Shown here in pieces: positions 27,495 through 35,901 of a stretch of DNA of 64,000 nucleotides. Under the pieces are notes generated by a model. That model searched no databases, was not told where the DNA came from, and saw only the letters and a program-made list of their open reading frames with translations. The stretch is from UBA6168 sp964573725 (GTDB lineage Bacteria; Bacteroidota; Bacteroidia; Chitinophagales; Saprospiraceae). Location of the stretch: assembly GCA_964573725.1 (NCBI GenBank), contig CAZNLJ010000023.1:1-64000 (forward strand), in the 5' to 3' direction. Made by a program: the position numbers and the translations under genes. How positions within the stretch are numbered: the first letter of the stretch is position 1; each line of letters opens with the position of its first letter.

Positions 27495-28703
27495 ATGAAT
27501 AAAGAATGGAATGTCAACAGTAAGCCGGATAGCCTCCTGAAGCAGGAACACGCCGTCCTCGTCGGTCTCGTCCATGGCGATCAAACGGAGGAACAAGTGA
27601 CGGAATACCTGAACGAACTGGAGTTCCTCGCCATGACCGCCGGCGCACAGACCAAAAGGCGGTTTATACAAAAAATGCCCCACCCCCATCCCCGGACGTT
27701 CATCGGGAAGGGTAAATTGGAGGAAATCCACCGATATGTCGAGCAACACGAATCCGTGAACATGGTCATCTTTGATGATGACCTCACCGGAAAACAGGTT
27801 TCTGCCCTGGAACAGGAACTAAAGGTCAAGATCGTCGACCGCTCTTCCCTGATCCTCGATATCTTCGCCCGCCGGGCCCAGACCGCCCAGGCCAAGACCC
27901 AGGTCGAACTGGCACAATTGCAATACCTCCTGCCCAGGCTGCGCGGGTTGTGGACGCACCTGGAACGCCAACGGGGTGGCATCGGTATGCGGGGACCGGG
28001 CGAAAAGGAAATCGAAACGGACCGCCGTATCGTCCGGGATAAGATCGCCCTGCTCAAGAAACAACTCGATAAGATCGACCGCCAGGCCATCACCCAACGC
28101 AAAGGCCGCGGCGATATGATCCGCGTCGCCCTCGTCGGTTATACCAACGTCGGCAAGTCCACCCTGATGAACGTCCTCTCCAAGTCGGATGTCTTCGCGG
28201 AAAACAAACTCTTCGCCACACTCGATACCACCGTCCGCAAGGTCGTGGTCGATGAGGTCCCCTTCCTGCTGTCGGATACGGTGGGCTTCATCCGCAAGCT
28301 TCCCCACCACCTTATCGAAAGTTTCAAGTCCACCCTCGATGAAGTCCGCGAAAGCGATATCCTGCTCCATGTCGTGGATATCAGCCATCCCCGCTTCGAG
28401 GAACACCTGGTCACCGTCCAGGAAACCTTGAAGGACCTCGAGGCCATCGATAAGCCGACCCTCCTTGTCTTCAATAAGATGGATGCCTATCGCGACCGCT
28501 ACTTCGACCAGCTGCTCGATGCGGAAACAAAAAGCGAAATCGAAAGGGACCTCCGACATTCCCTGCGCAACCGATACGGCCACGACAATATCTTCGTCTC
28601 CGCCGTCAACCGGGAAAACCTGGACGAACTTCGTAAAATGACGGTCAATTTGGTCAAACAGGCCTACCGGATCCGATATCCCTATGAAGTGAGACCCTGG
28701 TGA
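27495..28703 (+). CDS. hflX: GTPase HflX
   Basis: 402-residue ribosome-associated GTPase that splits stalled ribosomes after stress. The N-terminal HflX domain has HPHPRTFIGKGKLEEI; the linker has GRGPGE-like RGGIGMRGPGEKEIETDRR; the G domain has GYTNVGKST (about 215-223), DTVGFIRKLP and NKMD. A full promoter lies upstream. Length and domain order are normal. Confidence 0.96.
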   Translation: MNKEWNVNSKPDSLLKQEHAVLVGLVHGDQTEEQVTEYLNELEFLAMTAGAQTKRRFIQKMPHPHPRTFIGKGKLEEIHRYVEQHESVNMVIFDDDLTGKQVSALEQELKVKIVDRSSLILDIFARRAQTAQAKTQVELAQLQYLLPRLRGLWTHLERQRGGIGMRGPGEKEIETDRRIVRDKIALLKKQLDKIDRQAITQRKGRGDMIRVALVGYTNVGKSTLMNVLSKSDVFAENKLFATLDTTVRKVVVDEVPFLLSDTVGFIRKLPHHLIESFKSTLDEVRESDILLHVVDISHPRFEEHLVTVQETLKDLEAIDKPTLLVFNKMDAYRDRYFDQLLDAETKSEIERDLRHSLRNRYGHDNIFVSAVNRENLDELRKMTVNLVKQAYRIRYPYEVRPW

Positions 28704-28751
28704 ACAACCCCGCCGGACCTCTCTTCCCTCACGCAACAACCGCCCTGCCGC

Positions 28752-29423
28752 ATGAAAGCTGTCATCTTCGACCTCGATGGTACCATGGTGGATAACATGA
28801 TGGTCCATCACCGCGCCTGGCAACACACCCTCGCCCGCTACGGCTTGCACTGGGACCTGCCCCGGGTACAACGCGAAATCCATGGTATCAATGAGGAAAT
28901 CCTGGAACGGATCTTCGGCGACCGGTTTTCCCGGGCCGAACGCCTCATGCTTTCAGCGGAAAAAGAGGCGGCGTACCGCCGTATCTTCCGACCTGACCTG
29001 AAATTAATCCCGGGTTTGCACGATTTGCTGCATACCCTGCACCAAGCGGGTATCCCTGCCGCCATCGGGACGGCCGCCCCCGTGGAAAATGTCGATTTCG
29101 TACTGGACGGACTGGCCCTCCGTCCTTATTTCCAGGCTGTCTTCCACGCCGGCCATGTCCGCCGCGGAAAACCGGACCCGGAGATTTTCCGGCTGGCTGC
29201 CGACGCAGTCGGTGCATCTCCGTCAGATTGCCTCGTCTTTGAGGATAGCCCCACAGGGGTCGCCACCGCCGCCAATTTCGGCGGCAGGGCCGTCGTCCTG
29301 ACGACAACCCACGGACCGGAGGAGTTCCACCGACTACCGCATGTGGCTGCCTGTATTCCCGATTATTCCGGATTGACCCTCTCCCAACTGCAGGAATGGA
29401 CCCGCATGCCACCCCGAGCCTGA
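28752..29423 (+). CDS. HAD-superfamily phosphatase / beta-phosphoglucomutase-like
   Basis: 223-residue HAD enzyme of subfamily IA. Motif I is FDLDGTMVDN (nucleophile Asp8, acid/base Asp10), the helical cap occupies about 15-90, motif II is IGTAAPVENV, motif III RRGKPDPEIF and motif IV VFEDSPTG. This pattern is shared by beta-phosphoglucomutase and sugar-phosphate phosphatases; the substrate cannot be decided. It follows hflX after 48 bases and may share its transcript. Confidence 0.88.
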   Translation: MKAVIFDLDGTMVDNMMVHHRAWQHTLARYGLHWDLPRVQREIHGINEEILERIFGDRFSRAERLMLSAEKEAAYRRIFRPDLKLIPGLHDLLHTLHQAGIPAAIGTAAPVENVDFVLDGLALRPYFQAVFHAGHVRRGKPDPEIFRLAADAVGASPSDCLVFEDSPTGVATAANFGGRAVVLTTTHGPEEFHRLPHVAACIPDYSGLTLSQLQEWTRMPPRA

Positions 29424-29782
29424 CCGGTCAGGGGCCTGTTCGGCGGCCGGCTTCGGATTTCTCCAGGTTGCCGCCCCTCAATACCTTCCCCTCCCCCCCG
29501 CACCGCGGGGTGTAAAATATCCTTTCTTCCCCCATCGACCGCTGCCCCCAAATCTTCCCGCCGGGAAATCCGGAAACAAATATTTCCACCGATTCGCCCG
29601 AGCTTCCTGATTCGCGGACCTTCTCCTTTCCCCGCCCCAGCTCGACAAGAATTCCGGCCGTAGATACCTTGCCAAGCAAGGTCCTGTATCCAGGATGCCG
29701 CGGTCGGCAGGCGGGTACGGCGGTACAGCGGCGCATGCGGCCGCAACGATAGGGTCGCTGTGCGCTGCGAAAACCGCTCCGG
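29424..29782. other. Intergenic region with a degenerate repeat copy
   Basis: 359 bases between converging genes. Contains a CCGCACCGCGGGG inverted element near 29500 and the diverged repeat at 29586. No gene supported. Confidence 0.5.
29586..29635. repeat. Diverged third copy of the 13-kb intergenic repeat
   Basis: CCACCGATTCGCCC at the start and TGATTCGCGGACC further on align with the units at 13017 and 13093 with a handful of transitions. The hairpin part is degraded. Its presence 16 kb away shows the unit is a dispersed element, not just a local duplication. Confidence 0.6.
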
Positions 29783-30232
29783 TCACCCGACCAACAGCCG
29801 CTTGACGATCGAGGAGATGACCCGCCCCTCGGCTTGACCCGCCAGTCGCTGGTTGGCCAGCCCCATGACTTTGCCCATGTCTTTCGGGCCCGCAGCCCCT
29901 ATTTCCGCAATGATACCGTTCAGGATATCCGTCAAGGCCGCTTCATCCAACTGCTGCGGCAGGTATTTCTCCAGGATGGTAATCTCCTCCCGCTCGATGA
30001 GGGCCAGGTCTTCCCGACCTTGCTGTTCGTAGATGTCCAGGCTGTCCCGTCGCTGCTTGACCAACTTTTGTAGGATCTTGATCTCTTTTTCCGGGGTCAT
30101 TTCCTCGCCGCTGCCATCGGTCTTGGCCAACAACAATGCCGCCTTGATGGCGCGAATGCCTCGCTTGGCCGCCTCGTCCTTGTTCCGCATCGCTTCCTTG
30201 AGGTCTTCCATGATTCTTGTTTCCAGTGCCAT
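29783..30232 (-). CDS. GatB/YqeY domain protein
   Basis: 149-residue YqeY family protein: helical N-terminal part (MEDLKEAMRNKDEAAKRGIRAIKAAL) and the C-terminal tail domain (DMGKVMGLANQRLAGQAEGRVISSIVKRLL) shared with GatB of the tRNA amidotransferase. Likely binds tRNA, but the role of stand-alone YqeY is unknown. Start taken as MALETRI at 30232; an ATG two codons upstream (30238) is equally possible. Confidence 0.9.
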   Translation of the reverse strand: MALETRIMEDLKEAMRNKDEAAKRGIRAIKAALLLAKTDGSGEEMTPEKEIKILQKLVKQRRDSLDIYEQQGREDLALIEREEITILEKYLPQQLDEAALTDILNGIIAEIGAAGPKDMGKVMGLANQRLAGQAEGRVISSIVKRLLVG

Positions 30233-30498
30233 ATCCATTTTTTTATCGACTCGTTCGAAAAACAAGCCTTGTGATGATTCTTTCCTGCGAAAATACAGGT
30301 TTTGTCCTTTGCCCTCCTATCCCGCACGGGGTGTAAGTCAAAATGTCTTGCCTGTGCTATCGAAAGCGGCCCATCCGGCCGTCCTCCTTCCCCGCCCGCT
30401 CGCTATGCAGTGGGGAGGCAGGACCTGGAATCCTCCGGCCGGCCGCCCACCATCACCCCAACCGCGTCCTGTGCGTATGAAAAACTCCCGCAACGCCC

Positions 30499-30506
30499 TA
30501 ATTTTG
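30499..30506 (+). promoter_or_regulatory. -7 promoter element upstream of lpxD
   Basis: TAATTTTG matches TAnnTTTG exactly, 41 bases before the lpxD ATG. No clear -33 TTG. Confidence 0.5.
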
Positions 30507-30547
30507 CCCGGCGAATACCAGTCCTCCCATCAAATCGCCTACGCCAT

Positions 30548-31480
30548 ATGAAACTACCGCATCCCATCCCTGTCCGGGAACTAGCCCGGCAGCTGGGCGC
30601 CACCCTGGAAGGTGACGACACCCTGGCTGTCACCGGCATCAACGAGATCCACAAGGTCGAGACAGGGGACCTCACTTTTGTCGACCATCCCAAGTATGTC
30701 AAGAAAGTACTGGCCTCCGCCGCCACTTTCATCCTGTTGTCCGAACAGGTAGCCTGTCCCCCCGGGAAAGTCCTGCTGTGGCACCCTCGTCCTTTTGATG
30801 CCTACGACGGGTTGGTCCGGTCCTTCCGGCCCTTCCGACCCTTATCCGCCCAGGTGGCGGAAGACGCCGTGGTCCATCCGTCCACCATCCTGGAACCCGG
30901 GGTCGTCATCGGTCATCAGGTGGTCATCGGGCGGAACGGGTATATCCAGGCCGGTGTCTATATCGGTGACCATACGCGGATCGGGGACCATGTGACCATC
31001 CAGGCGGGAACCATCATCGGGACCGATGCCTTCTATTTTCAAAAATCGGCCGAAGGGTATCGGAAATGGCGTTCCGGCGGCCGGGTGGTCGTCCAGGATC
31101 ATGTCGATATCGGGGCGGGCTGTACCATCAACCGGGGTGTTTCCGGTGATACGGTCATCGGCGCCGGCACCAAGATCGACTGCCAGGTCCATGTCGGCCA
31201 TGGGGCGGTCATCGGACAGCGGTGCCTGTTGGCGGCGCAGGTAGGTATCGGCGGAAAAGCGATATTGGAAGATGAGGTGACCTTGTACGGACAGGTCGGG
31301 GTGGCGGCCCGCGTCCGCATCGGTAAAGGCGCCGTGGTCAGCGCCAAATCCGGTGTTTCCAAGAATCTGGAAGGCGGACAGGTGTACTTCGGCATACCGG
31401 CGGAGGAAATCGCCCGTCGCCAACGGCAGCTGGCGGCCTTGCGGCAGCTGCCGGACCGGCTTCGGAACCGCAAGGACTGA
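30548..31480 (+). CDS. lpxD: UDP-3-O-acylglucosamine N-acyltransferase LpxD
   Basis: 310-residue acyltransferase of lipid A synthesis, adding a hydroxyacyl chain to the 2-amino group of UDP-3-O-acyl-glucosamine. The N-terminal uridine-binding domain has GDDTLAVTGINEIHKVETGDLTFVDHPKY. The left-handed beta-helix follows with hexapeptide repeats, and the catalytic histidine is expected in VHVGHGAVIGQRC. The start at 30548 is set by similarity (MKLPHPIPVRELARQLG); the frame stays open upstream. Slightly shorter than the E. coli enzyme. It is not next to other lpx genes here. Confidence 0.9.
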   Translation: MKLPHPIPVRELARQLGATLEGDDTLAVTGINEIHKVETGDLTFVDHPKYVKKVLASAATFILLSEQVACPPGKVLLWHPRPFDAYDGLVRSFRPFRPLSAQVAEDAVVHPSTILEPGVVIGHQVVIGRNGYIQAGVYIGDHTRIGDHVTIQAGTIIGTDAFYFQKSAEGYRKWRSGGRVVVQDHVDIGAGCTINRGVSGDTVIGAGTKIDCQVHVGHGAVIGQRCLLAAQVGIGGKAILEDEVTLYGQVGVAARVRIGKGAVVSAKSGVSKNLEGGQVYFGIPAEEIARRQRQLAALRQLPDRLRNRKD

Positions 31481-31668
31481 GACCGACCGGAACCTGTTCC
31501 GCGGAAGGCAAGGTGTCCGGTCGGCGGCTGGGACAGGATACCGGGAGACCCTGCCCCGAACGTATCGCCCTGGGGTGCCCTCCCCGTCGTAAAGGGGGCG
31601 ATTGATTGGGCGTCCGCATGGCCTGCGGTCCATCGGCCGGAGAAAGTGCGCGGTTTGACACCCTCGCT

Positions 31669-33039
31669 TCAGGAAGTCGCGTCGGGAGCAATCGGTTGTT
31701 CCGCCGCCGCAAGTTCCTGCAGGTAGGAACGGACGGCCGTAAATGATACGACCTTGCCCTGGAAGTGCTGCGCAGCCTTTTCCGAAGCCGGTGCATCCGC
31801 CCCCAGGTGCTGCAGGATGTTCGCCAGGTGCATCTTCATGTGTCCCTGTTGGATGCCGGTTGTCACCAGCGAACGGACCGCCGCGAAATTCTGGGCCAGT
31901 CCGACACAGGCGATGACCTGCATCAGCTCCTCCGCCGTCGGGTCACCCAACAGCCGGAGCGCCTGTCGCGCCATCGGATGCAGCCGGGTCAATCCGCCGA
32001 TGGTGCCCAAAGCCAGGGGAATGTCCAGCCAAAACCGGAATATTCCGTCCGACACCGTGCAATGACTCAGGCTCCGGTATTGGCCGTCGCGGGCCGCATA
32101 GGCATGGCCGCAGGCTTCGATGGCCCGGAAGTCGTTCGCCGTCGCCAGCACCACGGCGTCGATTCCGTTGAAGATGCCCTTGTTGTGGGTGACCGCCCGG
32201 TGCGGGTCGATGTGGGCGATGCGGACTGCCTTGGCGAATTTCTCGGCCATGGCTTCCGCCGTGTAGCCGCCCGGAAAACTACCCAGGTCGGTGACCGGAC
32301 AAGCTGCCGATGCCCGCACCACACAACCCGGCGTATAATTGGAAAGGATCGACATGATGATATGGACGTCCCTTTCCTCGTTTTCCGCAAAGGCAGGATG
32401 GGAAGACACGAAACTGTCCAGGGTCTTCGCAAATTGTTCCAGCACGGAATTGATGAAGTTGGCCCCCATGCTGTCCCGTGTGTCGAAGGATACCTTCAAC
32501 TGGTAGTAGTGGGGCTCCTGGTCCGATAAATCCACCAAGGTGATGTCCCGGATGCCGCCGCCCCGTTGCTCCATGTTGGCGGTGATCGGCGCAGCATCCG
32601 CAAGCAGGGCCGCCTTCAGTTCCGGAAAGACCGCCTGCAGTTTCGAAACCGGCCCTTTCCAGCTGAAATGGACCTGCCCCAATTTTTCCACGCCGAGGAC
32701 GGTGGCCTGGAACCCTCCCCGGGCCGCCCAATACTTGGCGGCACTCGCAGCGGCCGCAACGACGGAACTTTCCTCGATGACCATCGGAACGGCATAAGTC
32801 CGGCCGTTGATCAGGAAGTTCGGGGCGACGCCGAACGGCATGGCGAAGTTACTGACCGTATTCTCGATGAATCCATCCAGCAGTTGCTGCCGCGCAACAT
32901 CCGGATGCCACCAGGATATCAGTTGTTTCCGGACTTCCTCCCGGTCGGTCGGAGGGATATAGTTCTCCAACAGCCATTCCAACTTATCGGGCTTCGACAG
33001 CCGGGAAAATCCTTGGATTGTCTTGTCTGTTTCTTTCAT
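31669..33039 (-). CDS. Hydroxymethylglutaryl-CoA reductase, class II
   Basis: 456-residue class II HMG-CoA reductase making (or consuming) mevalonate. Conserved blocks: ENTVSNFAMPFGVAPNFLING (catalytic Glu), THNKGIFNGIDAVVLATANDFRAIEACGHAYAA (catalytic Lys and Asp region), GGLTRLHPMA and the late histidine in QQGHMKMHLANIL. The class is often labelled degradative but serves mevalonate synthesis in several bacteria. It lies 39 bases downstream of the type 2 IPP isomerase gene on the same strand, which supports a biosynthetic mevalonate route. Confidence 0.95.
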   Translation of the reverse strand: MKETDKTIQGFSRLSKPDKLEWLLENYIPPTDREEVRKQLISWWHPDVARQQLLDGFIENTVSNFAMPFGVAPNFLINGRTYAVPMVIEESSVVAAAASAAKYWAARGGFQATVLGVEKLGQVHFSWKGPVSKLQAVFPELKAALLADAAPITANMEQRGGGIRDITLVDLSDQEPHYYQLKVSFDTRDSMGANFINSVLEQFAKTLDSFVSSHPAFAENEERDVHIIMSILSNYTPGCVVRASAACPVTDLGSFPGGYTAEAMAEKFAKAVRIAHIDPHRAVTHNKGIFNGIDAVVLATANDFRAIEACGHAYAARDGQYRSLSHCTVSDGIFRFWLDIPLALGTIGGLTRLHPMARQALRLLGDPTAEELMQVIACVGLAQNFAAVRSLVTTGIQQGHMKMHLANILQHLGADAPASEKAAQHFQGKVVSFTAVRSYLQELAAAEQPIAPDATS

Positions 33040-33078
33040 GTCGGCAGATGATGTGCAGGCTTTGTTCCGGTGGATGGC

Positions 33079-34122
33079 CTATCGTACGCGCAATAGGGCC
33101 GCCGCCAGTTCCAGCCCCCTTACCTGGGCGGCCACATGGTCGGACAGGAGTTGGTAATCCCCCCTGGCATGCCGCAGGAAGGGCGCAGCCTGCCCGTACA
33201 CACAAGCCAAGGGTAGCTTATGAATCAGGTAGTAACCGTCCAGGAAGTCCCGGACGCCACCGGAAATGATGACTTGTCGGCAGCGGACCTCCGCACCGAG
33301 GTCCTGCAGGACGGCAGCGGCCAGTCCGACCATCTCCGCTGCCGTGTGACCCACCCGCGCCAGGGACTCATATACCGCCTGCCGCGCGGGGTCGCTCCGC
33401 AGCAGTTCCAACTTGGCGAAATTCGTTCCGCCGGCCGCCGCGAAATCAATGGCCTGTAGCGGTAAGCGGAAGAGCGCCTTCAGGCTCTCGTATCCCATGC
33501 CTTGTCCCACCTCCTTGACGATGAGCGGAATATCCGAACGCTCCAGTAAGCCGGCTATGGTCTCCAATGGAGGTGCCGAAAACCGGTCTCCTTCCGGTTG
33601 TAACCATTCCTGCAATGGGTTGACATGCACAATCAGGCCATCCGCCCGCAAGCGGTCGACCAAGGACCGGATCCGCCACACCTCGTCCCGCTCCAGCAAC
33701 CGCTCCACTTGCGCGATTCCCAGGTTGGCGTACAAGGGCTGGTCGGGCCCCAGGATGTCGCGCACGTCGAAATCGGGCAAGGCCTCATCGGAATGAAGCA
33801 AGGAGCGACAGGAGCCCAGCCCCATGCCCATGCCGAAATCCCGGCAGGCACGGGCAAGGTTGTGGTTGATGGTGCGCGCCCATTGCGTACCTCCCGTCAT
33901 GCTGGATACCCAGATCGGTACCCGCATCGTCTTGTTCAAAAAAGGGAAAGCCGGTAGGCTACCGGCACCGGGGTGGGCCGCCAGTATCGGCTCGTAGGAA
34001 AAGCGGGTATCCAGTTCGGCTTGCGACACCTGCGACCGGAAGGCCAGGTCGATGTGGTCCCGCTTACGCTCGGATGCCGTAGGGTCCTGGTCTTCCCAGG
34101 CGGACGGTGATGGTGTATTCAT
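33079..34122 (-). CDS. fni: Type 2 isopentenyl-diphosphate delta-isomerase
   Basis: 347-residue FMN enzyme interconverting IPP and DMAPP. Family signatures: RKRDHIDLAF at the N-terminus, SSMTGGTQWARTINHNLARACRDFGMGMGLGSCRSLL, NPLQEWLQPEGDRF, IVKEVGQGMGYE and GGTNFAKLELLR. The C-terminal part (ISGGVRDFLDGYYLIHKLPL) differs somewhat from the canonical GGIRTGLDVAKALALGA form. It is the upstream gene of a likely two-gene unit with HMG-CoA reductase. Confidence 0.92.
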   Translation of the reverse strand: MNTPSPSAWEDQDPTASERKRDHIDLAFRSQVSQAELDTRFSYEPILAAHPGAGSLPAFPFLNKTMRVPIWVSSMTGGTQWARTINHNLARACRDFGMGMGLGSCRSLLHSDEALPDFDVRDILGPDQPLYANLGIAQVERLLERDEVWRIRSLVDRLRADGLIVHVNPLQEWLQPEGDRFSAPPLETIAGLLERSDIPLIVKEVGQGMGYESLKALFRLPLQAIDFAAAGGTNFAKLELLRSDPARQAVYESLARVGHTAAEMVGLAAAVLQDLGAEVRCRQVIISGGVRDFLDGYYLIHKLPLACVYGQAAPFLRHARGDYQLLSDHVAAQVRGLELAAALLRVR

Positions 34123-34581
34123 GCTGTCTCTGCGCTTTTTCGGCAGCCTGCCGTTCGCTTGTCGCCCTGGAAAGATGGGCGTAAACCAAATGCCGACCCG
34201 AATATGCCGGCGATTGCCGGTCCCGGATATCCACCTGCGCCATCCTGCTCCTCATGTAGCAGGGTCGATACATGCGCGGATGCTTCCGATACCCACCCGA
34301 CCAACCACCGACTGACAAGACCCAAATAAAGGAAAAATCCTTGTCATGCCCGCCCGATTCGTAAAGATTTGCGTCCCGGGTCGACCACGGAGCGGTGATA
34401 TGGGGGGCAGCTCGTCCTCAAAATGCGCGCGCACGGGCGGGGATGTCGGGTTGCCTGCCCGGGTCTTTCGGCCGCGGTCGGCCGCCTTGCGCCTGTACGC
34501 GACGGTTCGGTTCGGTCGCTTCCCAAGCAAACAATGAGGGGGGCGTTTGGTTTTCCGGACCATCCGATAAACGAATGTCGG
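34123..34581. other. Intergenic region upstream of the isomerase gene
   Basis: 459 bases with no supported gene. On the minus strand TTTATTTG near 34321-34328 is a near match to the -7 box. Several short open frames are not conserved-looking. Confidence 0.4.
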
Positions 34582-34842
34582 TCAATCTTCCGGGGAAGCT
34601 GGGTAGGGGGGAGGCATGATCCGGTCGCGGATGGCCTGTATCCGGGCGGGGGACATTTTCTTTTGGGTCAGCCTGTCCCGGACAAAGCCCCGGAAGCGGA
34701 GCTCGTTTTGATGGAGCTCCGCGAGAAAAGGATTGGCCGCAATCCGGTCCCGCAGGTCCGCCGCCAGGTCCGCATCCAGTTCGTTGTCCAACAAGAGGTT
34801 GATTTTCAGAATCATGTCCTGTTCATCGTAAGCCTGTTTCAT
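34582..34842 (-). CDS. Putative anti-sigma factor (small, cysteine-free)
   Basis: 86-residue protein starting MKQAYDEQDMILKINLLLDNELD. It is encoded directly after an ECF sigma factor (start 34842, sigma stop 35087), and the segment INLLLDNELDADLAADLRDRIAANP looks like the N-terminal helix of anti-sigma domains. It lacks the HxxxCxxC zinc motif and any membrane segment, so it would be a soluble, non-ZAS regulator. The longer frame upstream looks non-coding. Function is inferred mostly from position. Confidence 0.6.
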   Translation of the reverse strand: MKQAYDEQDMILKINLLLDNELDADLAADLRDRIAANPFLAELHQNELRFRGFVRDRLTQKKMSPARIQAIRDRIMPPPYPASPED

Positions 34843-35086
34843 GCGACGATAGCTGGTTTGCAATACACCGGTGACCTGTTTCACGGTGCCTTTGGCCGAA
34901 CGGGCCGTCGGAAGGCAGGTGGATTGGCCGCCGCAACGAAAGCTGACCGCGGTTGCGGGGAACCTTCGCATCGGGGAGACGAGGCGACGACGCCGTTGCC
35001 GCCACCCGCCGCACCCGCTTGGGTACCGGTGTACAAGGTTGCCATGTGGATATGCCGGCTCCACGGGAGGAGCCGCCGGTTGGTCT

Positions 35087-35668
35087 TTATCCGCGTTTGT
35101 CTTCGTATCCCATGTGGGTGGCGTAGGTGCGGAGCTGTTCCTTCAGGAGGTTACGGGCCCGGTGGAGCCGGGAGCGGACCGTTCCGATCGGGATGCCCAG
35201 GATGCCGGCGATTTCCTCGTAGGAGAACTCCTCCACATCGCAGAGCAGGATGACGGTGCGGAAAGCCGCCGGCAGGGAATTGACCGCCTGGGTGACCTCA
35301 TCGCCGATGAGGTATTGGTACATTTCCTGGCGCAGGTCCAGGGAGCCGGTCAAGGGGGTATCCTCCTTTTCCTGATAGGTGACAAAGTCCTGCAGGGCTA
35401 CCTGGCCGGGCCCTTTGGCCCGCCGTCGGTATTCGTTGATGAAAATGTTCTTGGCGATGGTGAAAAGCCAGGCCTTGGGATTGGTACCTCGTTCGTAGCG
35501 GTCGATGAAGCGCCAGGCTTTCGCCAAGGTTTCCTGGGACAGGTCGTCGGCATCATCCTCACTACCGGTCAAATGGAAAGCGAAGGTATACAACTTGTCC
35601 GTCAATGGCATGATCTCCGTGTCGAAGACCTCTCGGAAATGGTTGGTTTTGTTGGTTACGGACAGCAT
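35087..35668 (-). CDS. ECF-family RNA polymerase sigma factor
   Basis: 193-residue sigma-70 factor with only regions 2 and 4. Region 2 spans about 12-80 (LYTFAFHLTGSEDDADDLSQETLAKAWRFIDRY, TNPKAWLFTIAKNIFINEYRRR). Region 4 spans about 130-180 (LPAAFRTVILLCDVEEFSYEEIAGILGIPIGTVRSRLHRARNLL is split here in description: a helix-turn-helix with IPIGTVRSRLHRAR). The putative anti-sigma gene follows downstream. Regulon unknown. Confidence 0.94.
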   Translation of the reverse strand: MLSVTNKTNHFREVFDTEIMPLTDKLYTFAFHLTGSEDDADDLSQETLAKAWRFIDRYERGTNPKAWLFTIAKNIFINEYRRRAKGPGQVALQDFVTYQEKEDTPLTGSLDLRQEMYQYLIGDEVTQAVNSLPAAFRTVILLCDVEEFSYEEIAGILGIPIGTVRSRLHRARNLLKEQLRTYATHMGYEDKRG

Positions 35669-35901
35669 CTTTCACAAGTGTTGGTTCTGTTTTTCCGATG
35701 TGGACGGGCCATGCACTCCATACCCGTTTTCCAACGTGCAGGCAACCCCCGTTTGCACGGGTACCTTATTTGCAAAACAAATGGCGGCGGGAATAAGTTT
35801 CCCGGACCCGGACGCAGGGAAAAAACGAAGCGGCCTGACCGATACCCCGGCAGGCCCCATCGAAGGGGCCCGCCCCGCACAGGGCCGGCGGTCGGAGTCT
35901 T

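Noticed and set aside
29440..29745. Minus-strand open frames between the HAD gene and yqeY
   Set aside because: Several overlapping 100-codon frames in different phases with repeat-like composition; no start context or family match.
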